A stretch of 64,000 nt of DNA from Actinoplanes subtropicus (GCF_000721705.1 NZ_JOJL01000007.1:248001-312000), one strand, 5' to 3'. Positions 29,486 to 38,903 are shown, numbered from the stretch's first letter. Made by a program: numbers and translations. The notes: generated by a model from the sequence alone, not told the origin.

Positions 29486-31098
29486 TTGGAGGTGCGGGGG
29501 TAGGCGTCGGTCGGGTCAGTTAGGACGTTGACCAGGTAGGGGACGCCTGAGTCGAAGGCGCGGGTCAGGGCCGGTCCGAGGTCGGCCGCCTTTTCGACTG
29601 TTTCGCCGGCGCCGCCGAGGGCGCGTACCACCTCGTCGTAGCGGAGGCCGGGCTGCAGGTCGGCGGCGACGTCGTAGCCGTACATCGCGTTCATCGGGTG
29701 TTTCTCCAGGCCCCAGATGCCGTTGTTGCCGACCACCATGACGACCGGCAGCTTCTGCCGGGCCAGGGACTCGGCGTCCATCAGGGAGAAGCCGGCCGCG
29801 CCGTCGCCGAGCAGCACGCAGATCTGGCGGTCGGGGTAGGTGACCCGGGCCCCCATCGCGTAGCCCATGCCGGTGCCGAGGCAGCCGTACGGGCCGGGGT
29901 CGAGCCAGGTGCCGGGCTGGGCGGGTTCGAGGTAACGGCCCGCGTACGAGACGAAGTCGCCGCCGTCGCCGATCGTCACCGCGTCGGGCGCCAGGATCTT
30001 GCGTAGTTCGCCGTAGACGCGGGCCGGCTTGATCGGGTCGGTTTCGGCCGCCATCGCCTCGGCGTCGCGGGACTTGCCGGCGTCCTCGGCCGACCGCAGC
30101 CCGTCGATCCATTCAGCGTGGTCGACAATCGACCCACTAAATCCCGCAATTTCGGTTAAAATCCGGCGGAGGTCGCCGGCCGGGGAAGCGGCCGGGGAAA
30201 CGTGCGTCGCCCGTTGCGTGGGCGCGTCCACGATGTGCACCACCTGGGCCGCCCCGAACTCTCCAAACCCGAGCCGGAAGTCGAGCGGCGTCCCGATCAC
30301 GCACACCACATCGGCCTCGTTCAGCGCGGGCCGCCGCGCCTTGGAGAAGGCCAGCGGGTGCGCCGGCGGCAGCGCCCCACGACCCATCCCATTGGTGAAG
30401 ACCGGGACCTGCAGCGCCTCGGCCACCGCCCGCAGCGCGTCGATCGCGTCGCCGCCCCAGACGTCCGACCCCGCGATGATCACCGGGCGCGCGGCCGCGG
30501 CGAGCAACGTCGCCGCCCGGGCCACCTCCTCCGGATCCGCCTCGAGGAGCGGCACCGCGGGCGTGCCGGGCCGCGCCGCCTCCCCGGCCGAGAAGATCAC
30601 CTCGAGCGGCAGGTCGAGGAAGGCCGGCCCGCGGTGCGCGGTCAGCGCCGCCGTCAGCGCCGCGGTGATCTCGCCGGCGATCCCGTCGGTGTCGGTGACC
30701 GTCCCGGCGTACTTGGTGATCGGCGCGACCAGCGGCACGTGGTCGAACTCCTGCAGGCTGCCCGAGCCCCAGCGGAACTGCGGCGCCCGGCCGCCGAGCA
30801 CGAGCACCGGCGAGGCGTTGAAGAATGCGCTGGTCAGCCCCGAGATCCCGTTGGTGACGCCGGGGCCCGCGGTGAGCACGGCCACGCCGGGGCGCCGTTG
30901 CAGCTTGGCGACGGCCTCGGCGGCGAACACGGCGCTCTGCTCATGGCGTACGTCAAAGATCGGGAAGTTTTCTTTGTGGGCGGCGTCGTAGAGCGGGAAC
31001 ACGTGCCCGCCGGAGAGCGTGAACATCTCCCGGACGCCGAACGCCCGCAGCGCCGCGAGCGCCAGATCGCCGCCGTGCCCCTCGATCACTTCCGCCAC
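29476..31098 (-). CDS. Acetolactate synthase-like TPP enzyme
   Basis: The 540-residue enzyme has the three-domain fold of acetolactate synthases and related thiamine enzymes. It contains the catalytic glutamate in VRHEQSAVFAAEA, the VLTAGPGVTNGISGL block, and the TPP site GDGAAGFSLMDAES...NNGIWG. It most resembles the actinobacterial IlvG-like group; it is not paired with a regulatory small subunit here, so a role in branched-chain synthesis is uncertain, and another 2-oxoacid substrate is possible. The Hsp70-like gene lies 33 bases upstream on the same strand. Confidence 0.85.
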   Translation of the reverse strand: MAEVIEGHGGDLALAALRAFGVREMFTLSGGHVFPLYDAAHKENFPIFDVRHEQSAVFAAEAVAKLQRRPGVAVLTAGPGVTNGISGLTSAFFNASPVLVLGGRAPQFRWGSGSLQEFDHVPLVAPITKYAGTVTDTDGIAGEITAALTAALTAHRGPAFLDLPLEVIFSAGEAARPGTPAVPLLEADPEEVARAATLLAAAARPVIIAGSDVWGGDAIDALRAVAEALQVPVFTNGMGRGALPPAHPLAFSKARRPALNEADVVCVIGTPLDFRLGFGEFGAAQVVHIVDAPTQRATHVSPAASPAGDLRRILTEIAGFSGSIVDHAEWIDGLRSAEDAGKSRDAEAMAAETDPIKPARVYGELRKILAPDAVTIGDGGDFVSYAGRYLEPAQPGTWLDPGPYGCLGTGMGYAMGARVTYPDRQICVLLGDGAAGFSLMDAESLARQKLPVVMVVGNNGIWGLEKHPMNAMYGYDVAADLQPGLRYDEVVRALGGAGETVEKAADLGPALTRAFDSGVPYLVNVLTDPTDAYPRTSNLA

Positions 31099-31131
31099 GC
31101 CCGCCTCCGGTACACAAAAGGTGAATAAGTT

Positions 31132-32739
31132 TCAGATACCGAGGAGGCCCTCGATGTCCCGCACCAGGTTCTCGACGTTGTTCGTCCAGGTGTCGCCGTT
31201 GCCGTAACCGTAGGCCACCACCAGCGCGGTCAGCGGCACGGCCACCATCACCACGATGCTCAGCATGATCTGCAGGAAGCGCAGGAACCGTCCGGTCCGG
31301 CGCGGCTTCCGCTCTGCGGCCTTGGGCGGGGGCGCGACCAGGGTGGTCGACTTGGTGCGCGGCGGAGGCGCCGCCTGCGGCGACGGGGAAACCGGCCGGC
31401 TGGTTGCCTTCCGAACCGGCGGATCATCCCGTACGGGTGGCGGCGGGTCGAAACGCGGCCGCGCGGTCGGCACGGTGGCCTGCGGATCCGGCACCCACCC
31501 GTGATCGGCGTGCGGCCACGGGTCGACGGCCGGCTGCAACCCGGTGCTGCCCGGGATGTGCACCGGCGGCGCGAGCCGAGCCCCCCGGACGGTCGCCGCG
31601 TCGTCCCACCCCTGCGACACCAGCCGCAGCTCGCCGGTCGGCCCGGGCGCCGCCGGCTGGGCGGTCAGCAGCGCCGCGTCGGCCAGGATGCTGCCCTCGG
31701 CCACCACCAGCTCGGGCTGCTCGATCACCACCGGCGCCTCGCCCAGCCTCCGGTGCAGCAGCGTCGCCACCAGCGGGATCCGGCTCGCGCCGCCGACCAG
31801 GAACACCCCGGCCAGCCGCCCCTCGGGCAGGTCGGCCCAGCGCAGCAGCCCGTCGGTGATGCGGACCGTCTGGTCGAGCACCGGGCGGGCCAGCTCCTCC
31901 AGCTCGTCGCGGGTCAGATGGACCTCGGTGTCGAGCAGCGGCACCACGAAGTCCGCGGACTGGGCGCGGGACAGCCGCTCCTTGGCGATCCGCACGTCGT
32001 CCCAGAGCTGGCGGCGGGCGCGGCGCTCCTCGATCGTGGTCGGCTCGAGCAGCCGCTGCCACTCGTCGGTGCGCAGGTGCTCGACGATCGCGGCGTCCAC
32101 GTCGAGGCCGCCGACGTCGTCCCGGCCGTCGACCGCCATGACTTCAAAACCCGATGCCGTACGCGCGACCACGCTCGCGTCGAAGGTGCCCGCCCCGAAG
32201 TCGTGCACCACCACGACCGAGCCGATCGGCACGTCCCGGCCGAGGACCTCGGCGAAGTAGGTGGCCGCGGCGACCGGCTCGGCGACCAGCCGGGCGTTCT
32301 CCAGCCCGGCCCGCGCGGCGGCCTCGGCGAGCAGCCCACGGCGGGCCGCTCCCCAGGTGGCGGGGCAGGTCAGGGTGGTATCCGGGCGGACCGGGCCGAC
32401 CGCGCGGTGCCACTCCTCGGTGACCCGGGCGAGCACGCCGGCGATCAGGTCGACCACCTCGAACTCGTGGTCGCCCAGCAGCACCAGGCCGTCGTCGATG
32501 CGCCGTTTCGGGTTCGGCTCGAAGCGGGCCGGGTCGAGCCGGGCGCTGTGCACGGCGTCGCGGCCCACGGCCAGGCCGCCGCCGGGCTCGGCGTAGACGG
32601 CCGAGGGCAGCAGCGGCGAGCCGTCGACCAGGATCGGGCGGGCGCGGCCGTCGGGCCAGCGTGCCACCGCGACGGTGTTCGACGTCCCGAAGTCCACGCC
32701 GAGGGCGTGCCGCTTCGGGCCCCCAGGGTCAGTGGCCAT
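31132..32739 (-). CDS. Hsp70-like ATPase with C-terminal membrane anchor
   Basis: The 535-residue protein has a DnaK-type ATPase domain (1-350): GVDFGTSNTVAVARW, VVHDFGAGTFDASVV and FLVGGASRIPLV are the phosphate and adenosine motifs. The usual substrate-binding domain is missing. It is replaced by a Pro-rich linker (about 385-480) and one membrane helix (about 486-511, IMLSIVVMVAVPLTALVVAY). It is therefore likely an inner-face ATPase, not a folding chaperone. The next gene encodes another single-pass protein with a Pro-rich linker. Confidence 0.85.
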   Translation of the reverse strand: MATDPGGPKRHALGVDFGTSNTVAVARWPDGRARPILVDGSPLLPSAVYAEPGGGLAVGRDAVHSARLDPARFEPNPKRRIDDGLVLLGDHEFEVVDLIAGVLARVTEEWHRAVGPVRPDTTLTCPATWGAARRGLLAEAAARAGLENARLVAEPVAAATYFAEVLGRDVPIGSVVVVHDFGAGTFDASVVARTASGFEVMAVDGRDDVGGLDVDAAIVEHLRTDEWQRLLEPTTIEERRARRQLWDDVRIAKERLSRAQSADFVVPLLDTEVHLTRDELEELARPVLDQTVRITDGLLRWADLPEGRLAGVFLVGGASRIPLVATLLHRRLGEAPVVIEQPELVVAEGSILADAALLTAQPAAPGPTGELRLVSQGWDDAATVRGARLAPPVHIPGSTGLQPAVDPWPHADHGWVPDPQATVPTARPRFDPPPPVRDDPPVRKATSRPVSPSPQAAPPPRTKSTTLVAPPPKAAERKPRRTGRFLRFLQIMLSIVVMVAVPLTALVVAYGYGNGDTWTNNVENLVRDIEGLLGI

Positions 32740-32766
32740 GACGGAGATTCTAGGGGGTCCCGTCCC

Positions 32767-33312
32767 CTAGACGATCTTCCAGCGCAGTCGGTGACGCCAC
32801 GTACGAGCGCAGCGGACCAACAGACCGTCGGCGGTGTACGCGTACACCCCCTCCGGGGCGCAGGTGCCGCCGATCACGACCGGCCCGGGCGTCCCGGACG
32901 GCGACGGTGTCAACGCCGGCACCAGCGGCACCGGGGGAACGATGGTGGTGGCGACCACGATCGACGGGGCAGGCTCGGGCGCCACGGTCGTCGCCGGGGG
33001 TGAGGACGGGCGCGGCGCGCGGGACGTGGCGGTGGCCGGGCCGGCCCTGCGGGCGGAGGTGGCGCGCCGTGCGGGCGTCGGCGTGGCCGCGGAGGTGCTC
33101 GGCGGGGCGGGCAGAGCCGCGTACCGGCTGGTGTTCGCCGGCCGCGGAGTGACCGGGGGCGCGGCCAGCTGGTCGACGGCCCGGTCGGAGCCGCCGGCCC
33201 GGCCGAGGGTGAGCCACCCGATCAGCCCGACGAGCAGCGCCTGACCCACCACGAGGGCGACCGCCACGCGCACGGTGCGACGCACCGTGCCCGCGGCGGG
33301 TAACGATTCCAC
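32767..33312 (-). CDS. Single-pass protein with Pro/Ala/Thr-rich linker
   Basis: The 181-residue product has a cytoplasmic N-terminus, one membrane helix (about 16-36), a long Pro/Ala/Thr/Ser-rich segment and a short C-terminal domain with two cysteines (GGTCAPEGVYAYTADGLLVRC) that may form a disulfide outside the cell. Not a recognised family. It lies 27 bases upstream of the Hsp70-like gene and is likely co-transcribed with it. Confidence 0.65.
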   Translation of the reverse strand: MESLPAAGTVRRTVRVAVALVVGQALLVGLIGWLTLGRAGGSDRAVDQLAAPPVTPRPANTSRYAALPAPPSTSAATPTPARRATSARRAGPATATSRAPRPSSPPATTVAPEPAPSIVVATTIVPPVPLVPALTPSPSGTPGPVVIGGTCAPEGVYAYTADGLLVRCARTWRHRLRWKIV

Positions 33313-33352
33313 ATCGACGGACTTTATGGCACGCGATCGATGGAAGCGAGCG

Positions 33353-34126
33353 TCAGCGCCCGGTAAATGTGGGCTTACGCTTCGCGACGAACGCGGCCGT
33401 GCCCTCGGCCATGTCCTCGGTGGCGAACAACGAGGCGAACAGCTGCGACTCCAGGGCCAGGCCGTTGGCCAGATCCATGCTCAGCCCGCTGTCGATCGCC
33501 TGCTTCGCCGCGCGCAGGGCCAGCGACGGACCTTTCACGTACGGGCGGACCAGCGCCTCGGCGGTGGCGTACACCTCCGCGGCCGGCGCGACCCGGTCGG
33601 CCAGGCCGATCCGCAGCGCCTCCTCGGCGTCCACCATCCGGCCCGAGAAGATCAGGTCCTTGGCCTTGGCCGGGCCGACCAGCCGGGCCAGCCGCTGGGT
33701 GCCGCCGGCGCCGGGGATGAGCCCGAGCCGGATCTCGGGCTGGCCGAGCTTGGCGTCGTCGGCCACCACCCGCCAGTCGCAGGCGAGGGCGAGCTCGCAG
33801 CCGCCGCCGAGGGCGTAGCCGGTGATCGCCGCCACCACCGGCTTGGGGATCTGTGCGACCGAGTCGAAGGCGCCGGACAGGGCGGTCGCCCGCAGCACCA
33901 TGTCGCGGTAGGTGAGCTCGGTGAACTCGGTGATGTCCGCGCCCGCCGCGAAGACCTTCTCCCCGCCGTACACGATGACGGCCTTGACCTCCTCGGACCC
34001 GGCGGCGGAATGCGCGGCGGCCCGGAGCTCTTCCTGTACCTGGGTGTTGAGCGGGTTCATCGGGGGCCGGTCGATCCGGATGGTGCCGATGCCGTCGGTG
34101 ATCTCCAGCTGCACGAACTCGCCCAC
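33353..34126 (-). CDS. Enoyl-CoA hydratase/isomerase
   Basis: The 257-residue crotonase-family enzyme hydrates enoyl-CoAs in fatty-acid degradation. The oxyanion hole is formed by AAGADI and GYALGGGCELALACD, and the catalytic glutamates lie in AKLGQPEIRLGLIPGAGGTQ. The sequence suits a true hydratase. It is divergent from the DUF6232-like gene with a 58-base promoter gap. Confidence 0.93.
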   Translation of the reverse strand: MGEFVQLEITDGIGTIRIDRPPMNPLNTQVQEELRAAAHSAAGSEEVKAVIVYGGEKVFAAGADITEFTELTYRDMVLRATALSGAFDSVAQIPKPVVAAITGYALGGGCELALACDWRVVADDAKLGQPEIRLGLIPGAGGTQRLARLVGPAKAKDLIFSGRMVDAEEALRIGLADRVAPAAEVYATAEALVRPYVKGPSLALRAAKQAIDSGLSMDLANGLALESQLFASLFATEDMAEGTAAFVAKRKPTFTGR

Positions 34127-34184
34127 GGAACACGCCTCCCTGAGTGTTGGTTAAGCGAGAGCCTACGACGGGTACGGAGGGTAA

Positions 34185-34652
34185 GTGACCACCTACTACC
34201 GGGACGGCGAAGCCTGGGTCACGTCGTCCGGGATCCGGCTGAACGGGCGCAACTACGCCCTGGCCGAGCTGCGCCAGGTGTGGCACCGGGCGGGCCGGCG
34301 GTCCTGGCGTACGGTCGCCAACCGGGGCGTGCTCGGCCTGGCGATGCTGCTGCCGATCGTGGTCGGCGTGCTCGGCGTGGGGATCGCCCTGGTCGCGCAC
34401 GCGTCGCTCGGGGTGACCGCCGGGCTGGTCGGCGGCGGGATCCTGGTCGGGCTGGCCGCCGTGCCGCTCGCCGACCTGCTGCTCGACCGGGTGGACCGCT
34501 CCTACGACCGGGGCAGCCGGCCACGCGAGATCTGGGGCCGCACCCGGCACGGCGACGTCCTGCTGCTGCGGACCGCCGACGCGGCCCGGTTCGGGCGGAT
34601 CTACCGGGCCCTGCAGCGCGCTTTGGAGCCGACTGAGGTTACCCGCCGGTAG
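34185..34652 (+). CDS. DUF6232-like membrane protein
   Basis: The 155-residue protein begins TTYYRDGEAWVTSSGIRLNG, followed by two membrane helices (about 45-95) and a soluble tail. This resembles an actinobacterial family annotated as DUF6232, function unknown. The start is a GTG. Its last codons overlap the second copy of the GGTTACCCGCC element. Confidence 0.65.
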   Translation: MTTYYRDGEAWVTSSGIRLNGRNYALAELRQVWHRAGRRSWRTVANRGVLGLAMLLPIVVGVLGVGIALVAHASLGVTAGLVGGGILVGLAAVPLADLLLDRVDRSYDRGSRPREIWGRTRHGDVLLLRTADAARFGRIYRALQRALEPTEVTRR

Positions 34653-34653
34653 C
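34637..34653 (+). promoter_or_regulatory. Second copy of the etfBA-upstream element
   Basis: GGTTACCCGCCGGTAGC differs from 25994-26010 at one base. It overlaps the stop of the DUF6232-like gene, just before the DoxX-like gene. A regulator site or coincidence cannot be told apart. Confidence 0.3.
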
Positions 34654-34661
34654 ATCGGCGC

Positions 34662-35021
34662 ATGACCGTGAAGAGGGACGCGCTCGGCCTCGCCGGGTTC
34701 CTGGCCGCCATGGGTACGCTGCACTTCCTCGTGCCCGGGCCGTTCGACGCGATCGTGCCGCGCGCGCTGCCCGGCTCGCCGCGCACCTGGACCTACCTGA
34801 GCGGCGCGGCCGAGCTCACGGTGGCCGCCGCGGTCGCCCATCCGCGCACCCGCCGGGCCGGCGCGCTGGCCGCCGCCGGGCTGTTCGCTGCGGTCTTCCC
34901 GGCCAACGTCAAGATGGCCGTGGACTGGCGGCACGCGTCGCCGGCCCGGCGGGCCGTCGCGTACGGGCGGCTGCCGCTGCAGGTCCCGCTTGTGCTGTGG
35001 GCCCGCCGCGTGGCCCGCTGA
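34662..35021 (+). CDS. DoxX-like small membrane protein
   Basis: The 119-residue protein has four hydrophobic segments and resembles short DoxX-like membrane proteins (GTLHFLVPGPFDAIVPRALP; ELTVAAAVAHPRTRRAG). Function unknown; some family members are linked to redox balance. Confidence 0.7.
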   Translation: MTVKRDALGLAGFLAAMGTLHFLVPGPFDAIVPRALPGSPRTWTYLSGAAELTVAAAVAHPRTRRAGALAAAGLFAAVFPANVKMAVDWRHASPARRAVAYGRLPLQVPLVLWARRVAR

Positions 35022-35096
35022 TTCGACGGGTCCCGACCGGCCCGCTGATTCGGCCGTTCCGCAGCGCCGGGCGGCCGGTTTCGGGACGATCGGACC

Positions 35097-35831
35097 ATGG
35101 ACGACCGGACCCTGCTGGTGATCGCCGACGTGTGCCGCCGCGCGGCCGCCGGCGAGGTGACGGCCCGGCTGCCGGAGCTGGGCGACGGGCCGGGCGTGGC
35201 GGAGTGCCGGGACGCGGTCAACGCCATGCTGAGCAACAGCGCCGACCGGCTGGCCGAGGCCAACGCCGCCCGGATAGCGCTCGCCGACGAGCTCGAGCAC
35301 GCGGTGCTGCGGGTCTCCGAGCAGGTGGCCACCGCCGCCACCGAGATGGGCGCGTCGGCGAACGGGCTGGCCGACTTCGCCCGGGCCGCGGTCGCCGAGG
35401 CCGAACGCGGGCTGGAGACGGTGACCTCGCTGCGAACCGCGGCCGACCAGATCCTCAGCGCGGTCGACCTGATCAACCAGGTGGCCAAGCAGACCCGGCT
35501 GCTGGCGCTGAACGCCACCATCGAGGCGGCCCGGGCCGGGGAGGCCGGGCTCGGCTTCAGCGTGGTGGCCGGCGAGGTCAAGACGCTCGCCGACGAGACC
35601 AGCGGCTCGAGCGGCGAGATCACCGGGCACGTCAACAAGGTGCAGGAGGTCGCCGCCGACGCGATCGCGGTGCTGGAGACGGTGACCGACAGCATCCGCG
35701 AGATGAGCGGGCTGACCAACGGCATCGCGGTCGCGGTGGACGGCGGGCACGGCACCAACGGGCTGTCCCAGCTGGCCGAGGTCCTGCGGGCCGAGGTGAG
35801 CCGCTTCGTGGAGACCGCCCGGCACGCTTGA
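35097..35831 (+). CDS. Soluble chemoreceptor-like (MCP) protein
   Basis: The 244-residue protein lacks membrane segments. It carries a shortened MCP signalling hairpin with the tip [20 protein letters not shown] at about 125-150, flanked by coiled coil. The N-terminal 60 residues have no recognised sensor. It would contact CheA/CheW in the cytoplasm. Chemotaxis genes suit a zoospore-forming actinobacterium. No che genes lie in the window. Confidence 0.85.
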   Translation: MDDRTLLVIADVCRRAAAGEVTARLPELGDGPGVAECRDAVNAMLSNSADRLAEANAARIALADELEHAVLRVSEQVATAATEMGASANGLADFARAAVAEAERGLETVTSLRTAADQILSAVDLINQVAKQTRLLALNATIEAARAGEAGLGFSVVAGEVKTLADETSGSSGEITGHVNKVQEVAADAIAVLETVTDSIREMSGLTNGIAVAVDGGHGTNGLSQLAEVLRAEVSRFVETARHA

Positions 35832-35865
35832 TCAGGCGGCTTCAGGCGGCCGGCCAAGCGACTGA

Positions 35866-36756
35866 TCAGGCGGCGAAGAGCTCGTCGATCTCGGCCCGGC
35901 TGGGCAGCGCGTTCGAGGCGCCCAGCTTCCGTACGCAGGCCGCGCCGGCCGCGTTGGCCCAGCGCACCGCCTCGAGCAGGTCACGACCCTCACCCCAGGC
36001 GACCGCCAGCGCGGCGGTGAACGCATCGCCGGCCGCGGTGGTGTCGGTCGCCTCGACCACGAACGCGGGCACGGTCTGGTCCCGGCCGTCGCGCTCGGCG
36101 TACCGGGAGCCCGCCCCGCCCAGCGTCATCACCACCCGCGGCACCAAAGCGAGCAGCGCCGACATGTCGGGCGTCGGCAGGCCGGTGATGGCCTGCGCCT
36201 CGACCTCGTTGACCACCAGCAGGTCGACGTTCGCCAGCAGCTCGGCCGGCAGCTCGCGGGCCGGCGCGGCGTTCAGGATCGTCCGGGTGCCGGCGGCCCG
36301 GGCGGCCCGGCAGGCGGCGGTCACCGTCTCGATCGGGATCTCCAGCTGGCAGAGCAGCACGTCGCCGCTCGCGATCACCCGCTCCTCGGCCTCGGTGAGA
36401 CCGGTGAACGTGCTGTTCGCGCCGGGGGCGACCAGGATCGAGTTCTCCGCGGCGCGATCCACCATGATCACGGCGACTCCGGAGGCGCCGTAGCTGGTGC
36501 GCAGGTGGGCGGTGTCCACGCCGGCCGCGTTCAGCCGGGCGTTGAGCGTGACGCCGAACGAGTCGGAGCCGATCGCCCCGAGGAACACCGCCTGGCCGCC
36601 GGCCCGGGCGGCGGCGATCGCCTGGTTGGCGCCCTTGCCGCCGGGCATCATCACGAAGTCGTCGCCGAGCACCGTCTCGCCCGGCAGGGGCAGCCGCTCG
36701 GCCAGGCCGACCAGGTCCATGTTGGCGCTGCCGGCAACCACGATGCGCGGCGCCAT
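35866..36756 (-). CDS. rbsK: Ribokinase / PfkB family sugar kinase
   Basis: The 296-residue PfkB kinase phosphorylates ribose or a similar sugar. It has VAGSANMDLVGLAERLPLPG, the sugar-binding PGGKGANQA, and the catalytic DTTAAGDAF, where most ribokinases read DTTGAGD; the aspartate is conserved. A ROK regulator and ABC ATPase lie upstream on the same strand. Substrate not proven. Confidence 0.88.
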   Translation of the reverse strand: MAPRIVVAGSANMDLVGLAERLPLPGETVLGDDFVMMPGGKGANQAIAAARAGGQAVFLGAIGSDSFGVTLNARLNAAGVDTAHLRTSYGASGVAVIMVDRAAENSILVAPGANSTFTGLTEAEERVIASGDVLLCQLEIPIETVTAACRAARAAGTRTILNAAPARELPAELLANVDLLVVNEVEAQAITGLPTPDMSALLALVPRVVMTLGGAGSRYAERDGRDQTVPAFVVEATDTTAAGDAFTAALAVAWGEGRDLLEAVRWANAAGAACVRKLGASNALPSRAEIDELFAA

Positions 36757-36848
36757 TTAGTGAGCCCTCTTCATCTTTGGCATGCCCTTCTGGCCCTCGC
36801 CTGCGACGCCGTCCGCACGTTGCGCTGGGTGCCGCTCGGTGCGGGCGG

Positions 36849-37703
36849 TCATGCCGCCCGCGCGGTGTAGCGGTCGCCGAAGCGGTCGACCCGCAGCGCC
36901 ATGCCGAAGGTCTTGGTCAGGTTGTCGGCGGTCATCACCTCGCCGAGCGGGCCGGACGCCACGATCGTGCCCTCGCGCAGCAGCATGCCGTGGGTGAAGC
37001 CGGGCGGGATCTCCTCGACGTGGTGGGTGACCAGCACCATGGCCGGCGAATCCGGGTCGAGGGCGAGCTCGGTGAGGCGGCCGATCAGATCCTCCCGGCC
37101 GCCCAGGTCGAGGCCCGCCGACGGCTCGTCCAGCAGCATCAGCTCGGGGTCGGTCATCAGCGCCCGGGCGATCAGCGTCCGCTTGCGCTCGCCCTCGGAG
37201 AGCGTGCCGAACTCGCGCTCCAGCAGCCCGCCCATGCCGAGCTGGGTGAGCAACTGGCGGGCGCGCGCGGTGTCCATCGGGTCGTAGGTCTCGCGCCAAC
37301 GGCCGACCACCGACCAGGCCGCGGTGACCACCACGTCGATCACCCGCTCGGAGGGCGGGATGCGCTCGCCGAACTGGCCGGTGGACAGGCCGATCCGGGT
37401 ACGCAGCTCGTTGACGTCGGTGCGGCCGAGGCGCTCGCCCAGCACGTACGCGGTGCCCCGGGACGGGTGCAGCCGGCCCGAGGCCAGGTTGAGCAGCGTC
37501 GTCTTGCCGGCGCCGTTCGGCCCCAGGATCACCCACCGCTCGTCCAGCTCCACCTGCCAGGAGAGGCTGCGGACCAGGAAGTTGCCACTCCGGATCACGC
37601 TGACCCGGTCGAAGGCGATGACGGTGTCGTCGTGGGGCGGGATTCGCACGGCAGGTTCGAGCACGGGACTATCCAACCACGCGTACGGGCGGCGCCGGCT
37701 CAC
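36849..37703 (-). CDS. ABC transporter ATP-binding protein
   Basis: The 284-residue ATPase has Walker A GPNGAGKTT, signature LSEGERKR, Walker B LMLLDEPSAGLD and the switch His in VTHH. No permease gene is adjacent, so it may serve a distant transporter or act as a soluble ABC protein. The GTG at 37703 overlaps the ROK stop (GTGA). A downstream GTG at 37664 is an alternative start. Confidence 0.88.
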   Translation of the reverse strand: MSRRRPYAWLDSPVLEPAVRIPPHDDTVIAFDRVSVIRSGNFLVRSLSWQVELDERWVILGPNGAGKTTLLNLASGRLHPSRGTAYVLGERLGRTDVNELRTRIGLSTGQFGERIPPSERVIDVVVTAAWSVVGRWRETYDPMDTARARQLLTQLGMGGLLEREFGTLSEGERKRTLIARALMTDPELMLLDEPSAGLDLGGREDLIGRLTELALDPDSPAMVLVTHHVEEIPPGFTHGMLLREGTIVASGPLGEVMTADNLTKTFGMALRVDRFGDRYTARAA

Positions 37704-38890
37704 CCGGTGGTCGAGCCGAAGACCTCGTCGCGGACCGCGTCCAGGGCCGTGTGCAGGGCGCCGTGCAGCACCGGCTCGGACTCCACCTCGGTGATCACCA
37801 CCTTGGGGTGGACCAGCGTGATCGCCGCCACCTCGCGCTCCACCCGCTCGGCCAGCGCGGGGCCGCCGGCCTGGCTGACCTCCCCGGCCAGCACCACCAG
37901 CGGCGGGTCGAGCACCACGCAGGTGGCGGCCACGCCGAGGGCCAGCCGCTCGGCCAGCTCGTCGAGGACCTGGCCGCCGGCCGCGCCCGCGGCCACCGCC
38001 GAGCGGACCACGTCGGCCGCCTCGCTGCCTCGGAAGCCGTACTTCTTGCCGATCGCCTTCACCGCGTCGGCGCCGGCGACCGTCTGGAAGCCGCCGCGCA
38101 CGCCGCCCTTCTGGGAGCGCTTGCCCTGGTGCCGGGGCACCTCGGCGCCGGCCACCGGCAGGTAGCCGATCTCGCCGGCCGCGCCGGTCGCGCCCTGGTG
38201 CAGCTTGCCGCCGATGACGCTGGCCAGGCCGACGCCGCGGCCGATCCAGATCAGCACGAAGTCGCCGGCGCCCCGGGCCACGCCGGTGCTCTGCTCGGCG
38301 ATCGCGGCCAGGTTCACGTCGTTGCCGAAGACGACCGGCGTGCTCAGGTCGCGGCGCAGGTCGTCGAGCAGGCCGCGGTGCCAGCGGGGCAGGTCCCAGG
38401 CGAAGGAGATCTCGCCGCTCACCGGGTCGACCAGGCCGGGCGTGCCGAGCACCACCCGGCGGACCGAGCTCATCTCGGCGCCGGCCTCGCTGGCCGCCTG
38501 GATCACCGCGTTGTGCACCACGCCGACCGGGTCGTCGGTGTCCCGCGTGGACTGCTCGACCCGGCTCACGATCGCGCCGGTGATGTCGGCGCAGGCGGCG
38601 ACCACCCGCTCGGGGCCGACGTCGACGCCGATCACGTGCGCGCTCCCCGGCGTGACCGCGTACAGCTGGGCGTTGGGGCCACGGCCGCCGGCCTGCTCGC
38701 CGACCCGGCGCACCAGGCCGCGCTGCTCGAGGCGCTCCACCAGCTGGGAGGCGGTGACCTTGCTGAGCCCGGTCATTTCGCCGAGCTGAGCGCGGGTCAG
38801 CGGGCCTCGGGCGAGCAGCAGCTCCAGCGCCGCGCGATCGTTGAGAGCGCGCAGCAGCCGAGGTGTGCCCGGTAGGCGGGTCGCGGCCAT
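37700..38890 (-). CDS. ROK family transcriptional regulator lacking the zinc motif
   Basis: The 396-residue protein has an N-terminal winged helix (LTRAQLGEMTGLSKVTASQL) and a sugar-kinase-like ROK domain (VIGVDVGPERVVAACADI, GNDVNLAAIAEQ). After GATGAAGEIGYLPVAG the usual CxCGxxGC zinc motif of ROK proteins is absent and replaced by HQGKRSQKGGVRGGF. Sugar sensing may thus differ. The -10-like TAATACT and an AGGGGA Shine-Dalgarno lie close to the ATG. It is divergent from the GH3 hexosaminidase, a probable target. Confidence 0.88.
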   Translation of the reverse strand: MAATRLPGTPRLLRALNDRAALELLLARGPLTRAQLGEMTGLSKVTASQLVERLEQRGLVRRVGEQAGGRGPNAQLYAVTPGSAHVIGVDVGPERVVAACADITGAIVSRVEQSTRDTDDPVGVVHNAVIQAASEAGAEMSSVRRVVLGTPGLVDPVSGEISFAWDLPRWHRGLLDDLRRDLSTPVVFGNDVNLAAIAEQSTGVARGAGDFVLIWIGRGVGLASVIGGKLHQGATGAAGEIGYLPVAGAEVPRHQGKRSQKGGVRGGFQTVAGADAVKAIGKKYGFRGSEAADVVRSAVAAGAAGGQVLDELAERLALGVAATCVVLDPPLVVLAGEVSQAGGPALAERVEREVAAITLVHPKVVITEVESEPVLHGALHTALDAVRDEVFGSTTG

Positions 38891-38903
38891 CGTGATGTCC
38901 CCT

